A stretch of DNA of 64,000 bases. It comes from JAGVSR01 sp033765145 (lineage in GTDB: Bacteria; Pseudomonadota; Alphaproteobacteria; Rhizobiales; Hyphomicrobiaceae). Below are positions 37,277 to 46,197 of this stretch, piece by piece. How positions within the stretch are numbered: position 1 is the first letter of the stretch; the number at the start of each line of letters is the position of its first letter. The DNA lies in NCBI GenBank assembly GCA_033765145.1, contig JANRIH010000008.1:105917-169916 (forward strand). Reading direction: 5' to 3'. The position numbers and the translations under genes were made by a program. The notes below the pieces were generated by a model. That model was not told where the DNA came from. It saw nothing but the letters and a program-made list of their open reading frames with translations, and did not search any database.

Positions 37277-38044
37277 TCAGGAGCCCGGCAGGATGAATCG
37301 CCGGACGTACCAGAGGAAGAGACGGTTCGGGGCAATCCGGGCAAGCTTCAGGAACGCGACCATCTGCCAGGGAAATGCGATCTCGTAGTGTCGGCGCTCG
37401 AGCCCTGACACGATCCGGCGCGCGGCTTCCCCGGACGTGAGGATGAAAGGCATCGGGAACTTGTTGACCCTCGTCATCGGCGTGTCGACGAAGCCCGGAT
37501 TGACGATGCTCAGCGTCACGCCGAAACGTCTCAGGTCCGGTTCGAGGCTTTCCGCGAGATTGATGAGGGCGGCTTTGGTCGGACCATACGCGGCGGCGTT
37601 TGGCAGTCCGCGATAGCCCGCGACCGACGAGACGATGGCGATATGCCCCTTTCGGCGTGCGATCATCGCGGGCATGACCGCGGCTAGGCAGTTCGCGATG
37701 CCGACGACGTTCACGTCGAACGATTGTGCAAATTTGGACGCATCGAACGTCTTGGCGCCCATCGGGTGCCATGTCGCGGCGCAGAGCACGACGAGGTCCG
37801 GCGCGGCGCCGTCGCGATCCATCTGGGCTTCCAGTTTGGACCGCGTTGCTGCCGCTTCGGCGACGTCGAGTTCGAGCGTCGAAATTCCAGTTGCTTCAGC
37901 CGCGACTTCAGCGAGCTTCTCGCGCGAACGGGCTGCAACGGTCGTCGCCACTCCGCGCCTTGCGAGGAGCAGTGCGACGTCGCGGCCGATGCCTGTGCTG
38001 CCGCCGATAACCCACGCGCGGGACCAGGGTGGCGAACTACCCAT
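37277..38044 (-). CDS. Short-chain dehydrogenase/reductase
   Basis: NAD(P)-dependent SDR of 255 residues. It has a glycine-rich motif in VIGGSTGIGRDVALLLARRG, the catalytic serine in VSSVAGYRG and the YxxxK pair in AAYGPTKAAL, then NPGFVDTPM. The C-terminus has a hydrophobic, basic tail (MVAFLKLARIAPNRLFLWYV) that may bind the membrane. It lies 101 bp downstream of chrR on the same strand and so probably belongs to the rpoE-chrR unit; a lipid substrate is a reasonable inference. Confidence 0.88.
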   Translation of the reverse strand: MGSSPPWSRAWVIGGSTGIGRDVALLLARRGVATTVAARSREKLAEVAAEATGISTLELDVAEAAATRSKLEAQMDRDGAAPDLVVLCAATWHPMGAKTFDASKFAQSFDVNVVGIANCLAAVMPAMIARRKGHIAIVSSVAGYRGLPNAAAYGPTKAALINLAESLEPDLRRFGVTLSIVNPGFVDTPMTRVNKFPMPFILTSGEAARRIVSGLERRHYEIAFPWQMVAFLKLARIAPNRLFLWYVRRFILPGS

Positions 38045-38145
38045 GATTGCCTTGCCTCACGCGATATGCCGTTTAATGAGTTGGCCGATCAGCCCCTCAT
38101 CCCGGTGCACGGCCGCATCATGGCCCGCATGAGCGGACGCCGCTA

Positions 38146-38796
38146 TTACAGTCCGGTCAGGGGCTGCACCATGCGCGCCAGAAAGCCTTTGAACCGCGCC
38201 TTGCGATCGGTGGCGATGAGGCAGACGCAACCTTCGTGAGCATCGGCCACAGGCTGATGATCCAGGTCGTCTCCGAGATCGGCGACATCGCCTGTACGGA
38301 ATGTGCCGAAGGTGTCCTTGTAGCTTCCCGACAGCACCAGCGTCAGTTCAGATCCGCCGTGGCCATGCTCGGGCATAGTCATATTGGGAGCGATCTTCAG
38401 GAGCCGAAGGTCGCCTTCCGCACCAGGGGACAACGGAAGCGGATAATGCCAGATACCGGGGGCCAGCCGACGCCAGCGGACTGCGCCGAGGTCACTGCCT
38501 AGGACGCCGCGGAGTGGGGCCGGAATACTGCTGGACGAAGGTTCGCGCGCGACGTCCTCAACGTCAGAGACGGCCTCTTCGGCGCGCATGGCGACGACGG
38601 GGGCATCCTTGATGACGGCCGTCGGCTGAAGTCCCTCGAAAAGCGCTTCCCCGATCCGCTCGTGCTTGCGCAACTCGGCGCGGCAATGGGCGCAGACCGA
38701 CAGGTGCGACGCCACCACGGCCGCGAGCGCTTCGGGCTGACTACCAGCCGCGCAGCTCATCAACGTCGATGCGTCGAGATGGTGGGTAATGCTCAT
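38146..38796 (-). CDS. chrR: ChrR-type zinc anti-sigma factor
   Basis: Cytoplasmic inhibitor of RpoE, 216 residues. N-terminal zinc-binding anti-sigma domain: MSITHHLDASTLMSCAAGS, then the H-x3-C-x2-C motif in SHLSVCAHC. C-terminal cupin domain: MPEHGHGGSELTLVLSGSYK and DTFGTFRTGDVADLGD, with DHQPVADAHEGCVCL. In Rhodobacter this protein releases sigma-E on singlet oxygen exposure. I chose the ATG at 38796, 1 bp after the rpoE stop, because it gives the conserved MSITHH start. Confidence 0.93.
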   Translation of the reverse strand: MSITHHLDASTLMSCAAGSQPEALAAVVASHLSVCAHCRAELRKHERIGEALFEGLQPTAVIKDAPVVAMRAEEAVSDVEDVAREPSSSSIPAPLRGVLGSDLGAVRWRRLAPGIWHYPLPLSPGAEGDLRLLKIAPNMTMPEHGHGGSELTLVLSGSYKDTFGTFRTGDVADLGDDLDHQPVADAHEGCVCLIATDRKARFKGFLARMVQPLTGL

Positions 38797-38797
38797 T

Positions 38798-39397
38798 TCA
38801 AATTTGGTCCTCAACGGCGTCCCTGATTTTCTGGTACGCCAACCTCATTCTCGATTTCACCGTTCCGAGCGGCAATCCAAGCCGCTCCGCTATCTCACTG
38901 TGCGACAGACCTTCGATATACGAGAGACTTACGACCTCGGACTGGTCCGGCGGTAATTGGCCGAGCGCTCCGCGGACCCGGTCCCTCAACTCACGCGACG
39001 CAACCTCGTCCTCGGGGCCGGGCTCGTCCGACGCCTCTTCTTCCCTGTTGTCCGGCAGCGGTTGCCAGACCATTTCTCTACGCAGCCGATCGATGCGCAG
39101 ATTGCGCGCGATCGTGAATATCCACGTCGTGGCGCTGCCTTTCTCGTCGGAATAGAGCGCGGCCTTGCGCCAGACCGTCAGGAGCGTCTCCTGGGCCAGA
39201 TCCTCGGCCGTCGTGGCATCTGCACCTTGACGCATCATGTACGATTTGACGCGCGGACCGTAAACCTGGAACAGTTTCCGGAACGCCTCGATATCGCGGC
39301 ACTCGGCCACTTTTTGCAGGAGATCGGCCATGGTCCTCGAAAGCACAGCGGGCGGCGGGCGCGATGGCGCGAGCGCGCTAACCCTGCCTTGAACCAT
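38798..39397 (-). CDS. rpoE: ECF RNA polymerase sigma factor RpoE (ChrR partner)
   Basis: Group 4 sigma factor for the singlet-oxygen response, 199 residues. Sigma-2: DIEAFRKLFQVYGPRVKSYM, DLAQETLLTVWRKAALY, TWIFTIARNLRIDRLRRE. Sigma-4: LPPDQSEVVSLSYIEGLSHS, then LGLPLGTVKSRMRLAYQKI. The ATG at 39397 has GAGG 7 bp upstream and lies 25 bp from the -10 element; an internal ATG at 39331 (177 residues) also fits family length. It is followed by chrR after 1 bp. Confidence 0.93.
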   Translation of the reverse strand: MVQGRVSALAPSRPPPAVLSRTMADLLQKVAECRDIEAFRKLFQVYGPRVKSYMMRQGADATTAEDLAQETLLTVWRKAALYSDEKGSATTWIFTIARNLRIDRLRREMVWQPLPDNREEEASDEPGPEDEVASRELRDRVRGALGQLPPDQSEVVSLSYIEGLSHSEIAERLGLPLGTVKSRMRLAYQKIRDAVEDQI

Positions 39398-39421
39398 AGC
39401 CGAACCTCGCAAAACTTTTCA

Positions 39422-39451
39422 AATTAACGTCGCAACCGACCGCGTGGATCA
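39422..39451 (-). promoter_or_regulatory. Candidate autoregulatory RpoE promoter
   Basis: On the minus strand TGATCC (39446-39451), 18 bp, then TTAATT (39422-39427), just upstream of the rpoE ATG. The -35 hexamer and spacing are identical to those upstream of the lipid-modification operon at 33246, suggesting both are read by RpoE. Confidence 0.5.
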
Positions 39452-39485
39452 CGCTGGCCGATGCAACCGGGACCAAGGGGACGAC

Positions 39486-41324
39486 ATGGAGAAAGTGTTG
39501 CTGACCGACGTGGCCGTGCTCCTGGGGGCGGTCGCGATCGCAGCTCCGGTGGCGCGGCGGCTCGGGATCGGAACGGTTCTCGGCTATCTGGTGGCCGGTG
39601 CTCTCGTCGGCCCTGACGGGCTTGGTCAGTTCTTTTCCACGACGGAAGCCCGAGAGTTGCTTCATCTGGCGGAATTCGGCGTCGTCCTCCTGCTGTTTCT
39701 GATCGGCCTCGAATTGCGGCCCATGCGACTCTGGGCCATGCGCGGGGCGATCTTCGGGCTCGGCGGCGCGCAAGTTGCCTTGACGGGTTGCCTTCTCGCG
39801 TTCGCCGCCATGGCGGCGCTCGCGCTCTCCTGGCAGAGCGCGCTCTTCGTCGGGCTGGCGCTCGCACTCTCTTCGACGGCCTTCGCGTTGCAGGTCATGG
39901 AGGAGAACAAGGAGCTAGCGACACGGCATGGCCGGCTCGGGTTCGCTGTTCTGCTGTTTCAGGACCTCGCCGCCATCCCCTTGATCGCGCTCACCCCGCT
40001 TTTCGCCGTCGGCGTGGCCGGGGCGGCGAGCGGGATGGATGTCCTGGCTGCGCTCAAGGCACTCGGCGTTATCGTCGCGGTGGTGGTCGGGGGGTATCTG
40101 ACACTCGACTACTTCATCCGGCTCGTCGCGTTGACGAAGGTGCGTGAGGCGATGACAGCGGCGGCGCTCTTGATCGTCGTCGGGCTGACCATTGTCATGC
40201 AGTGGGCGGGTCTTTCCGCGTCACTCGGCGCGTTCATCGCCGGCGCACTGCTCGCGGAGAGTTCGTATCGACATCAGCTCGAAGCGGACATTCAGCCGTT
40301 TGAAGGGCTTCTGCTCGGCCTCTTCTTCACCGCGATCGGCATGTCGCTCGATCTCGATCTCCTTCTCACATCGTGGCTTCCGGTTCTTGCGATGACCGCC
40401 GGCGTGATCGCGACGAAGGCAGGCGTGCTCTACTTTCTCGGCCGGCGTGCGGGCCTCGACGATAGACCTGCGCGCCGCCTTGGCCTCTCGCTCAGCCAGG
40501 GCGGGGAATTTGCGTTCGTGCTGGTCGCGGCCGGCACGGCGTCCCACGTCGTCGATCTCGATCTTGCAGCACTTATCAGTCTCGTCGTCACGCTCTCGAT
40601 GGCTGCGACGCCGATCCTGCTCGCGCTCGACCGGTTCCTCGCGCCCAAAGCCAAGCCTTTGGCCGTCTATGACACGCTGCCCGAGAACAGTGCGCATGTC
40701 GTCATCGCCGGGTTCGGGCGGTACGGTCAGATCGTGGCACGCATCCTGCGCGCGAAAAAGATTCCCTTCACCGCACTCGATATCGACGCCGAACAAGTGG
40801 AGTTCGTGCGCAAGTTCGGTTCGCAAGCCTTCTTCGGAGATGCGAGCCGCCCCGAAATTCTCGAGGCGGCACGTCTTGGTGAAGCGCGCGCGTTTGTGCT
40901 TGCCATCGACGACGTCGATGCGTCACTCAAGGCTGCTGAGCATGTGCGCCAGACTTGGCCGAACGTGCCGATCTTCGCGCGTGCGCGAAACCGCAATCAC
41001 GTGCACCGCTTCCTCGATCTCGGCGTCAAGGTCGTGCAGCGAGAGACGTATTTCTCGGCGCTCGAGACGACGCGGCAATTACTCAAGGGACTGGGCTACA
41101 GCGAGACCCAGGCGGAGCGGACGATCGGGACGTTCCGAACGCACGACGAGCGCCGCCTCATCGACGACTATGCCTACTATGACGATCTCGCGCGCATGCA
41201 GGAGCGGGCGCGGTCGTCGTCGGAGACGCTTGAAAAGCTCTTCGACGAAGACGCGAAGGAAGAACTGGCCGCACAGCAATCGAGCGGTAAGGCCAAGGCA
41301 CGGCAGCCGGCTGCGGCGGACTAG
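39486..41324 (+). CDS. CPA2 family monovalent cation:proton antiporter with RCK domain (KefB-like)
   Basis: Predicted inner-membrane K+/H+ exchanger of 612 residues. About twelve membrane segments cover residues 1-380 (GTVLGYLVAGALVGPDGLGQ, LLLFLIGLELRP, FQDLAAIPLIAL, SQGGEFAFVLVAAGT). An RCK/TrkA-N NAD-binding domain follows (HVVIAGFGRYGQIVARIL, from about residue 405) and a charged C-terminal tail. I chose the ATG at 39486 (MEKVLL). It is divergent from rpoE. Alphaproteobacterial KefB/KefC proteins respond to electrophile or thiol stress; glutathione control is not shown by the sequence. Confidence 0.88.
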   Translation: MEKVLLTDVAVLLGAVAIAAPVARRLGIGTVLGYLVAGALVGPDGLGQFFSTTEARELLHLAEFGVVLLLFLIGLELRPMRLWAMRGAIFGLGGAQVALTGCLLAFAAMAALALSWQSALFVGLALALSSTAFALQVMEENKELATRHGRLGFAVLLFQDLAAIPLIALTPLFAVGVAGAASGMDVLAALKALGVIVAVVVGGYLTLDYFIRLVALTKVREAMTAAALLIVVGLTIVMQWAGLSASLGAFIAGALLAESSYRHQLEADIQPFEGLLLGLFFTAIGMSLDLDLLLTSWLPVLAMTAGVIATKAGVLYFLGRRAGLDDRPARRLGLSLSQGGEFAFVLVAAGTASHVVDLDLAALISLVVTLSMAATPILLALDRFLAPKAKPLAVYDTLPENSAHVVIAGFGRYGQIVARILRAKKIPFTALDIDAEQVEFVRKFGSQAFFGDASRPEILEAARLGEARAFVLAIDDVDASLKAAEHVRQTWPNVPIFARARNRNHVHRFLDLGVKVVQRETYFSALETTRQLLKGLGYSETQAERTIGTFRTHDERRLIDDYAYYDDLARMQERARSSSETLEKLFDEDAKEELAAQQSSGKAKARQPAAAD

Positions 41325-41607
41325 ATGCCCGATACTGGTGAGCGGCGGCATCCCGATCCTGTGGACGACGCTTTGCGGGCTGGGCGTGCGTTCGTTCGGT
41401 CTGGTGCCTATCCGGCGCGCCAAATGACGGTTTCGGAAGGGTTCTCTCCTGACCGGCGGGTGGAGGCGATCGGGCTGCCGGTTTCGGCTCTTCGACCTAT
41501 GTCACTGGGACGTCACAGCGGTAGACGTCGCCCGCCATGGCAGCTAAATGTGCCGCGCCCTCATGGACATGTCGGTCCGATGAGGCTTCGGGCAGGGGAC
41601 TGGCGGA

Positions 41608-43608
41608 ATGAGCGAGACAAATACGGCGGTCGGCCTACGTGAAATGGCCAATGCCATTCGCGTCCTGTCGATGGATGCCGTCCAGAAGGCGAACTCCGGA
41701 CATCCCGGCATGCCGATGGGCATGGCGGATGTCGCCGCGGTTCTCTATCGCGACGTCCTGAAGTTCGATCCCGCCGATCCCGAGTGGCCCGACCGCGACC
41801 GTTTCGTACTGTCCGCCGGGCATGGCTCCATGCTCCTTTATTCGCTCCTCCATCTCACCGGCTATCCGGGGATGGACATGGCCGAGCTATCGAACTTCCG
41901 CCAGCTCGGCTCGAAGACCGCAGGTCACCCGGAGTTTGGTCACGCGCCGGGGATCGAGACGACGACGGGCCCGCTCGGGCAGGGTATCGCCAACGCGGTC
42001 GGCATGGCGCTCGCGGAGCGGCTTCTCAATGCGCGGCTCGGGGACGACATCGTCGATCACCACACGTTTGTCATCGCCGGTGACGGCTGCCTCATGGAGG
42101 GCATCTCGCACGAGGCCATATCGCTCGCCGGGCACCTGAAGCTCGGCAAGCTCATCGTGCTCTGGGACGACAATTCGATCTCGATCGACGGCGCGACGTC
42201 GCTTTCGGTATCGGACGACCAACTGAAGCGGTTCGCCGCATCGGGCTGGAACACGCGCGCCATCAACGGCCACGACCACGCCGCGATTGAGGACGCGCTG
42301 GTCGAAGCGAAGGCCAATCCTTCCGCGCCGTGGCTCATCGCATGCAAGACGATCATCGGTTATGGCGCGCCGACGAAGCAGGGCACCAAGGACACGCACG
42401 GGTCGCCACTTGGGGCTGAGGAAATCGAAAAGACGCGCGGCGCCCTCGGTTGGCCGCATGCACCGTTCGTCGTGCCGGATGACGTGCTGAAGGCCTGGCG
42501 GGCGACCGCCTCGCGCGGCGCGAAGGTTCGCGCCGTCTGGCTGAAGCGGTTCCAGAAACTCGATCGCACGAAGCAGGCGCTCGTCGCGCGGCCCGCGGCC
42601 GATGGCCGCCAAGACGAGATCTCGGCCGCGATTTCCGTCGCCAAGTCGCAGTTCGCGGCCGATCCGGCGAAGCGCGCGTCGCGCGTCTGGTCGCAGATGA
42701 CGCTCGAACATCTCATTCCGGCCGTGCCGGAACTCATCGGCGGTTCGGCCGACCTGACACCGTCCAACGGCACGAAAACCTCGCACTACAAGGCCATCTC
42801 GCCGGGGGCATTCGGGGGGAACTACATCCACTTCGGCGTTCGCGAACACGGCATGGCGGCGGCCATGAACGGCATGGCGCTGCATGGCGGCGTCGTGCCC
42901 TTCGGCGCGACGTTCCTGGTCTTTACCGATTATTGTCGGCCGTCCATCCGTCTGTCGGCGCTCATGGGTCTCCGCGCCATCTATGTCATGACGCACGACA
43001 GCATCGGTGTCGGCGAGGATGGACCGACGCATCAACCCGTTGAACATCTGGCGGCGCTGCGTGCGATCCCGAACCTCATCGTCATGCGGCCCGCGGACGC
43101 GATCGAGACCGCGGAGTGCTGGGAGATCGCGCTCTCGAACGCCGACCGGCCGTCGGTTCTCGCGCTGACGCGCGATGCCGTGCCGACGATGCTGCGTGCC
43201 GAGGCTTCCGCGGAAAACTTGTCCCGCAAAGGTGCCTATCTCGTGCATGGCGGGGATAAGCGCGATGTGACGATCCTTGCCACGGGTTCGGAGGTCGCGA
43301 TCGCTGTCGAGGCTGCGAAGGCGCTCGGGGAGACGGGCGTCGCGGCTGCGGTCGTTTCGATGCCGTCGTTCGAACTCTTCCGTGAGCAGCCGGAAAGCTA
43401 TCGTCGGTCGGTGCTCGGATCAGCGCCCCGAGTGGCCGTCGAGGCGGCCATCGGGCAGGGCTGGCACGAATGGCTCGGCACGGAAGGCCGGTTCATCGGC
43501 ATGGCAGGGTTCGGCGCGTCGGCTCCGGCCAAGAAGCTCTTCGAGCACTTCGGGATCACGGCCGCCAAAGTTGCGGACGCAGCACGTTGTTTGACCGGGA
43601 AGGCCTGA
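41608..43608 (+). CDS. tkt: Transketolase
   Basis: Thiamine-diphosphate enzyme of the pentose phosphate and Calvin cycles, 666 residues. It has NSGHPGMPMGMADVAAVLY, the ThDP motif GDGCLMEGISHEAISLAGHL, the pyrimidine-domain THDSIGVGEDGPTHQPVEHL and a C-terminal transketolase domain. The start ATG is supported by MSETNTAVGLREMANAIRVL. pgk and gph lie downstream with a Ca2+/H+ antiporter gene in between on the opposite strand. Confidence 0.97.
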   Translation: MSETNTAVGLREMANAIRVLSMDAVQKANSGHPGMPMGMADVAAVLYRDVLKFDPADPEWPDRDRFVLSAGHGSMLLYSLLHLTGYPGMDMAELSNFRQLGSKTAGHPEFGHAPGIETTTGPLGQGIANAVGMALAERLLNARLGDDIVDHHTFVIAGDGCLMEGISHEAISLAGHLKLGKLIVLWDDNSISIDGATSLSVSDDQLKRFAASGWNTRAINGHDHAAIEDALVEAKANPSAPWLIACKTIIGYGAPTKQGTKDTHGSPLGAEEIEKTRGALGWPHAPFVVPDDVLKAWRATASRGAKVRAVWLKRFQKLDRTKQALVARPAADGRQDEISAAISVAKSQFAADPAKRASRVWSQMTLEHLIPAVPELIGGSADLTPSNGTKTSHYKAISPGAFGGNYIHFGVREHGMAAAMNGMALHGGVVPFGATFLVFTDYCRPSIRLSALMGLRAIYVMTHDSIGVGEDGPTHQPVEHLAALRAIPNLIVMRPADAIETAECWEIALSNADRPSVLALTRDAVPTMLRAEASAENLSRKGAYLVHGGDKRDVTILATGSEVAIAVEAAKALGETGVAAAVVSMPSFELFREQPESYRRSVLGSAPRVAVEAAIGQGWHEWLGTEGRFIGMAGFGASAPAKKLFEHFGITAAKVADAARCLTGKA

Positions 43609-43631
43609 GAAGTGCCAGTCGTCCAGTAGGG

Positions 43632-43745
43632 GCGCCTAAAGCACGCTTTTTCCTTGCGCGCCTACGGCACTCGTTACCTTGCGCGCCTACGGCACGCGTT
43701 TTCCTTGCGCGCCTACGGCACTCGTTACCTTGCGCGCCTACGGCA
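43632..43745. repeat. Tandem repeat at the 3' end of the antiporter gene
   Basis: About four to five copies of a 25-26 bp unit with core GCGCGCCTACGGCAC. Copies at 43656-43680 and 43707-43731 are identical (tail TCGTTACCTT); the copy at 43681-43706 ends GCGTTTTCCTT, and a degraded copy starts at 43632. The last core at 43732 contains the stop codon of the minus-strand antiporter gene, so the array looks like repeated duplication of that gene's 3' end. Confidence 0.85.
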
Positions 43746-44829
43746 CGACCGTCATGAACAAAAACACCGCAAACAGCACGAGATGGACGGCGCCTTGAAG
43801 GATCGTCGTCCGTCCCGTGCCGAGCGACAAGACCGAAACGATGAGCGTCAGGCTCAAAAGGACCGTCGCTTTCGGGTCGATGCCGAGTGAGAGCGGCAGA
43901 CCCATTCCGATCGCCAGTGCCGCCACGACCGGGATCGTCAGGCCGATGGTCGCCAGCGCCGAACCCAATGCGAGATTGAGCGATGTCTGGAGACGGTTGG
44001 CCCGCGCCGCGCGATAGGCCGCCAGGCTCTCCGGTGCAAGCACGAGGCCCGAGATCAGGATGCCGACGACGGCCTTGGGCGCTCCGGCGGCGGCGACAGC
44101 TGTCTCGACCGTCGGGGCGAGTGCCTTGGCCAGCGCGACGACGGTGACGAGGCACACGATCAGCAGCCCCATGCTGACAGCGGCGGTTGGCGCGGACGGA
44201 GGTTCGGCGTGACACGTCTCGTCCTCGGTCTTGGCGGCCGGCAGGAAATAGTCGCGGTGACGGACGGTCTGCACCAACAGGAATGTGCCGTAGAGGATCA
44301 GTGACACAACACCGACGAAACCGAGTTGCGCAACGGAGAAGTTCGGCCCGGATATGCTTGTGGTGTAGTTTGGCAGAACAAGCGTGAGGACCGCGAGGAC
44401 CGAGAGAACAGCAAGAGCGGCGCTGACGCCGAATTGCACGAACTCCTGTTCGTGGTGGCGGCTCGCTCCGGCCAGAATGCAAAGGCCGACGACGAAGTTC
44501 AAAATGATCATGATGGCCGCAAAAACGGCATCGCGAGCGATGACGTCGCCGCCGGACTTGGCACTCAGCATCATGGCGACGATGAGCGCGACTTCGATGA
44601 CCGTCACGGCCAAAGCCAGGACCAGCGTCCCGTATGGTTCGCCGACGCGATGGGCGACGACTTCGGCATGGTGCACTGCCGCGACGACCGTCGCGACGAG
44701 AACAAGAGCGATGATCGTCGGTGTGAAACTGAACGTCGCGACGTCAGGACCCGCGTATACAACGAGTGTGGAAATAGCCGCCACAAGGGGTGTTGCGATG
44801 GTCCAGGCTGGCAAATCGTCGGTCGTCAT
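43738..44829 (-). CDS. chaA: Ca2+/H+ antiporter, ChaA/CaCA family
   Basis: Inner-membrane cation exchanger of 363 residues with about eleven hydrophobic segments. Two inverted alpha-repeats carry the ion-binding acidic residues: HHAEVVAHRVGEPYGTLVLA with VTVIEVALIVAMM in the first, and ISGLVLAPESLAAYRAAR with LNLALGSALATIGLTIPVV in the second. I chose the ATG at 44829 (MTTDDLPAW). It is wedged between tkt and pgk on the opposite strand, where many relatives carry gap instead. Its stop codon lies in a tandem repeat. Confidence 0.88.
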   Translation of the reverse strand: MTTDDLPAWTIATPLVAAISTLVVYAGPDVATFSFTPTIIALVLVATVVAAVHHAEVVAHRVGEPYGTLVLALAVTVIEVALIVAMMLSAKSGGDVIARDAVFAAIMIILNFVVGLCILAGASRHHEQEFVQFGVSAALAVLSVLAVLTLVLPNYTTSISGPNFSVAQLGFVGVVSLILYGTFLLVQTVRHRDYFLPAAKTEDETCHAEPPSAPTAAVSMGLLIVCLVTVVALAKALAPTVETAVAAAGAPKAVVGILISGLVLAPESLAAYRAARANRLQTSLNLALGSALATIGLTIPVVAALAIGMGLPLSLGIDPKATVLLSLTLIVSVLSLGTGRTTILQGAVHLVLFAVFLFMTVVP

Positions 44830-44994
44830 TGGTCCTCGGTCTTCGCAATTTCCGGTCGGGTTCGGGTCAAGGTACGCCGCGGGCCCGCGATATTGCCCGA
44901 AAGTGGTGTCCCTATACGATGATAGCGGCGACGGCGCACCTTGCGCCATCGATCTTTCCTCAGTAGAGCGCCCACAACCAGATGGAGACGGGCG

Positions 44995-46197
44995 ATGATC
45001 GATCTCGACAGACTGAAGCCGATCGCGGGTGCGGACGTCAAAGGAAAGCGCGTTCTGGTCCGCGCCGATCTCAACGTGCCCGCGAAGGATGGCCGCGTCA
45101 CCGATGCCACGCGACTCGAAAGATTGCTGCCCGGTCTCAACGACCTCATGGCGCGGGGCGCGAAGGTCATCGTCATCTCACACTTCGGCCGTCCCAAAGG
45201 CGGCCCTGATACAGAGAATTCGCTCAGGCCGGTGGCAGCCGCGCTCGGCGAGCTTCTCAAGCGACCCGTGGCCTTCGCGGAGGACTGTATCGGTCCCAAG
45301 GCCGCCGCTGTCGTCGCGGAACTGCAGCCCGGTGAAATCGCCGTCCTCGAGAACACGCGCTTCCATGCCGGCGAAGAGAAGAACGATCCCGCCTTCGCCG
45401 CCGGGCTCGCACAGCACGCCCATTTCTACGTGAACGACGCCTTCTCGGCCGCGCATCGTGCCCACGCCTCGACGGCCGGCATCACGAACCTTCTGCCTGC
45501 CTACGCCGGCCCGCTCATGATGGAAGAGATCAACGCGCTCCGCGCCGCGCTCGACAACCCCGAGCGGCCGACGGCGGCCGTCGTCGGGGGCGCCAAGGTC
45601 TCGAGCAAGATCCCGATCCTGTTGAACCTCGTCGCCAAGGTCGACAAACTCATCATCGGCGGTGGAATGGCGAACACGTTTCTGCAGTCCATGGGCGTGC
45701 AAGTCGCGCAGTCCCTCGCGGAGCCCGAATATCATTCGACGGCGCGGGAGATCATGGCGGAAGCCAAGTCGACCGGATGCCAGATCGTTCTGCCGACCGA
45801 TGCGGTCATCGCGCGCGAGTTCAAGGCGGGTGCAGCCAGCGAAGCGGTCGGCATCCACCAAGTGCCGATCGACGCCATGATCCTCGACATCGGGCCGGCC
45901 TCGGTCGCGGGCATGGCAGGGGTCGTCAAGAGCTGCAAGACACTCTTGTGGAACGGCCCCATGGGCGCATTCGAGATCGCGCCGTTCGGCGAGGGGACCT
46001 TTGCTCTCGCGCGCGAAGCGGCGGCTCTCACGCGGGCCGGAAAGCTCAAGTCGATCGCGGGCGGCGGGGACACGGTCGCGGCCCTCAACGCGGCCGGCGT
46101 GTCGGGCGATTTCAGCTACATCTCGACGGCGGGCGGGGCGTTTCTCGAATGGCTTGAGGGCAAGGAGCTTCCGGGCGTCGCGGCTCTCGCGCAGTGA
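44995..46197 (+). CDS. pgk: Phosphoglycerate kinase
   Basis: Glycolytic and gluconeogenic kinase, 400 residues. N-terminal domain: KRVLVRADLNVPAKDGRVTD, SHFGRPKGG, LENTRFHAGEEKND. C-terminal domain: VGGAKVSSKIPILLNLVAKV, LWNGPMGAFE and IAGGGDTVAALN. I chose the ATG at 44995 (MIDLDRLKPI). The 3' end overlaps the gph start (GTGA). Confidence 0.97.
   Translation: MIDLDRLKPIAGADVKGKRVLVRADLNVPAKDGRVTDATRLERLLPGLNDLMARGAKVIVISHFGRPKGGPDTENSLRPVAAALGELLKRPVAFAEDCIGPKAAAVVAELQPGEIAVLENTRFHAGEEKNDPAFAAGLAQHAHFYVNDAFSAAHRAHASTAGITNLLPAYAGPLMMEEINALRAALDNPERPTAAVVGGAKVSSKIPILLNLVAKVDKLIIGGGMANTFLQSMGVQVAQSLAEPEYHSTAREIMAEAKSTGCQIVLPTDAVIAREFKAGAASEAVGIHQVPIDAMILDIGPASVAGMAGVVKSCKTLLWNGPMGAFEIAPFGEGTFALAREAAALTRAGKLKSIAGGGDTVAALNAAGVSGDFSYISTAGGAFLEWLEGKELPGVAALAQ

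Noticed and set aside
41325..41642. 105-codon frame between the antiporter gene and tkt
   Set aside because: It overlaps the tkt start by 35 bp, has no Shine-Dalgarno worth noting and no similarity I recognise.
43632..43745. Tandem units considered as a CRISPR or protein repeat
   Set aside because: The units are contiguous without spacers, and the plus-strand frame that reads through them (RAYGTRYLARLRH repeats) is an artefact opposite the antiporter gene.
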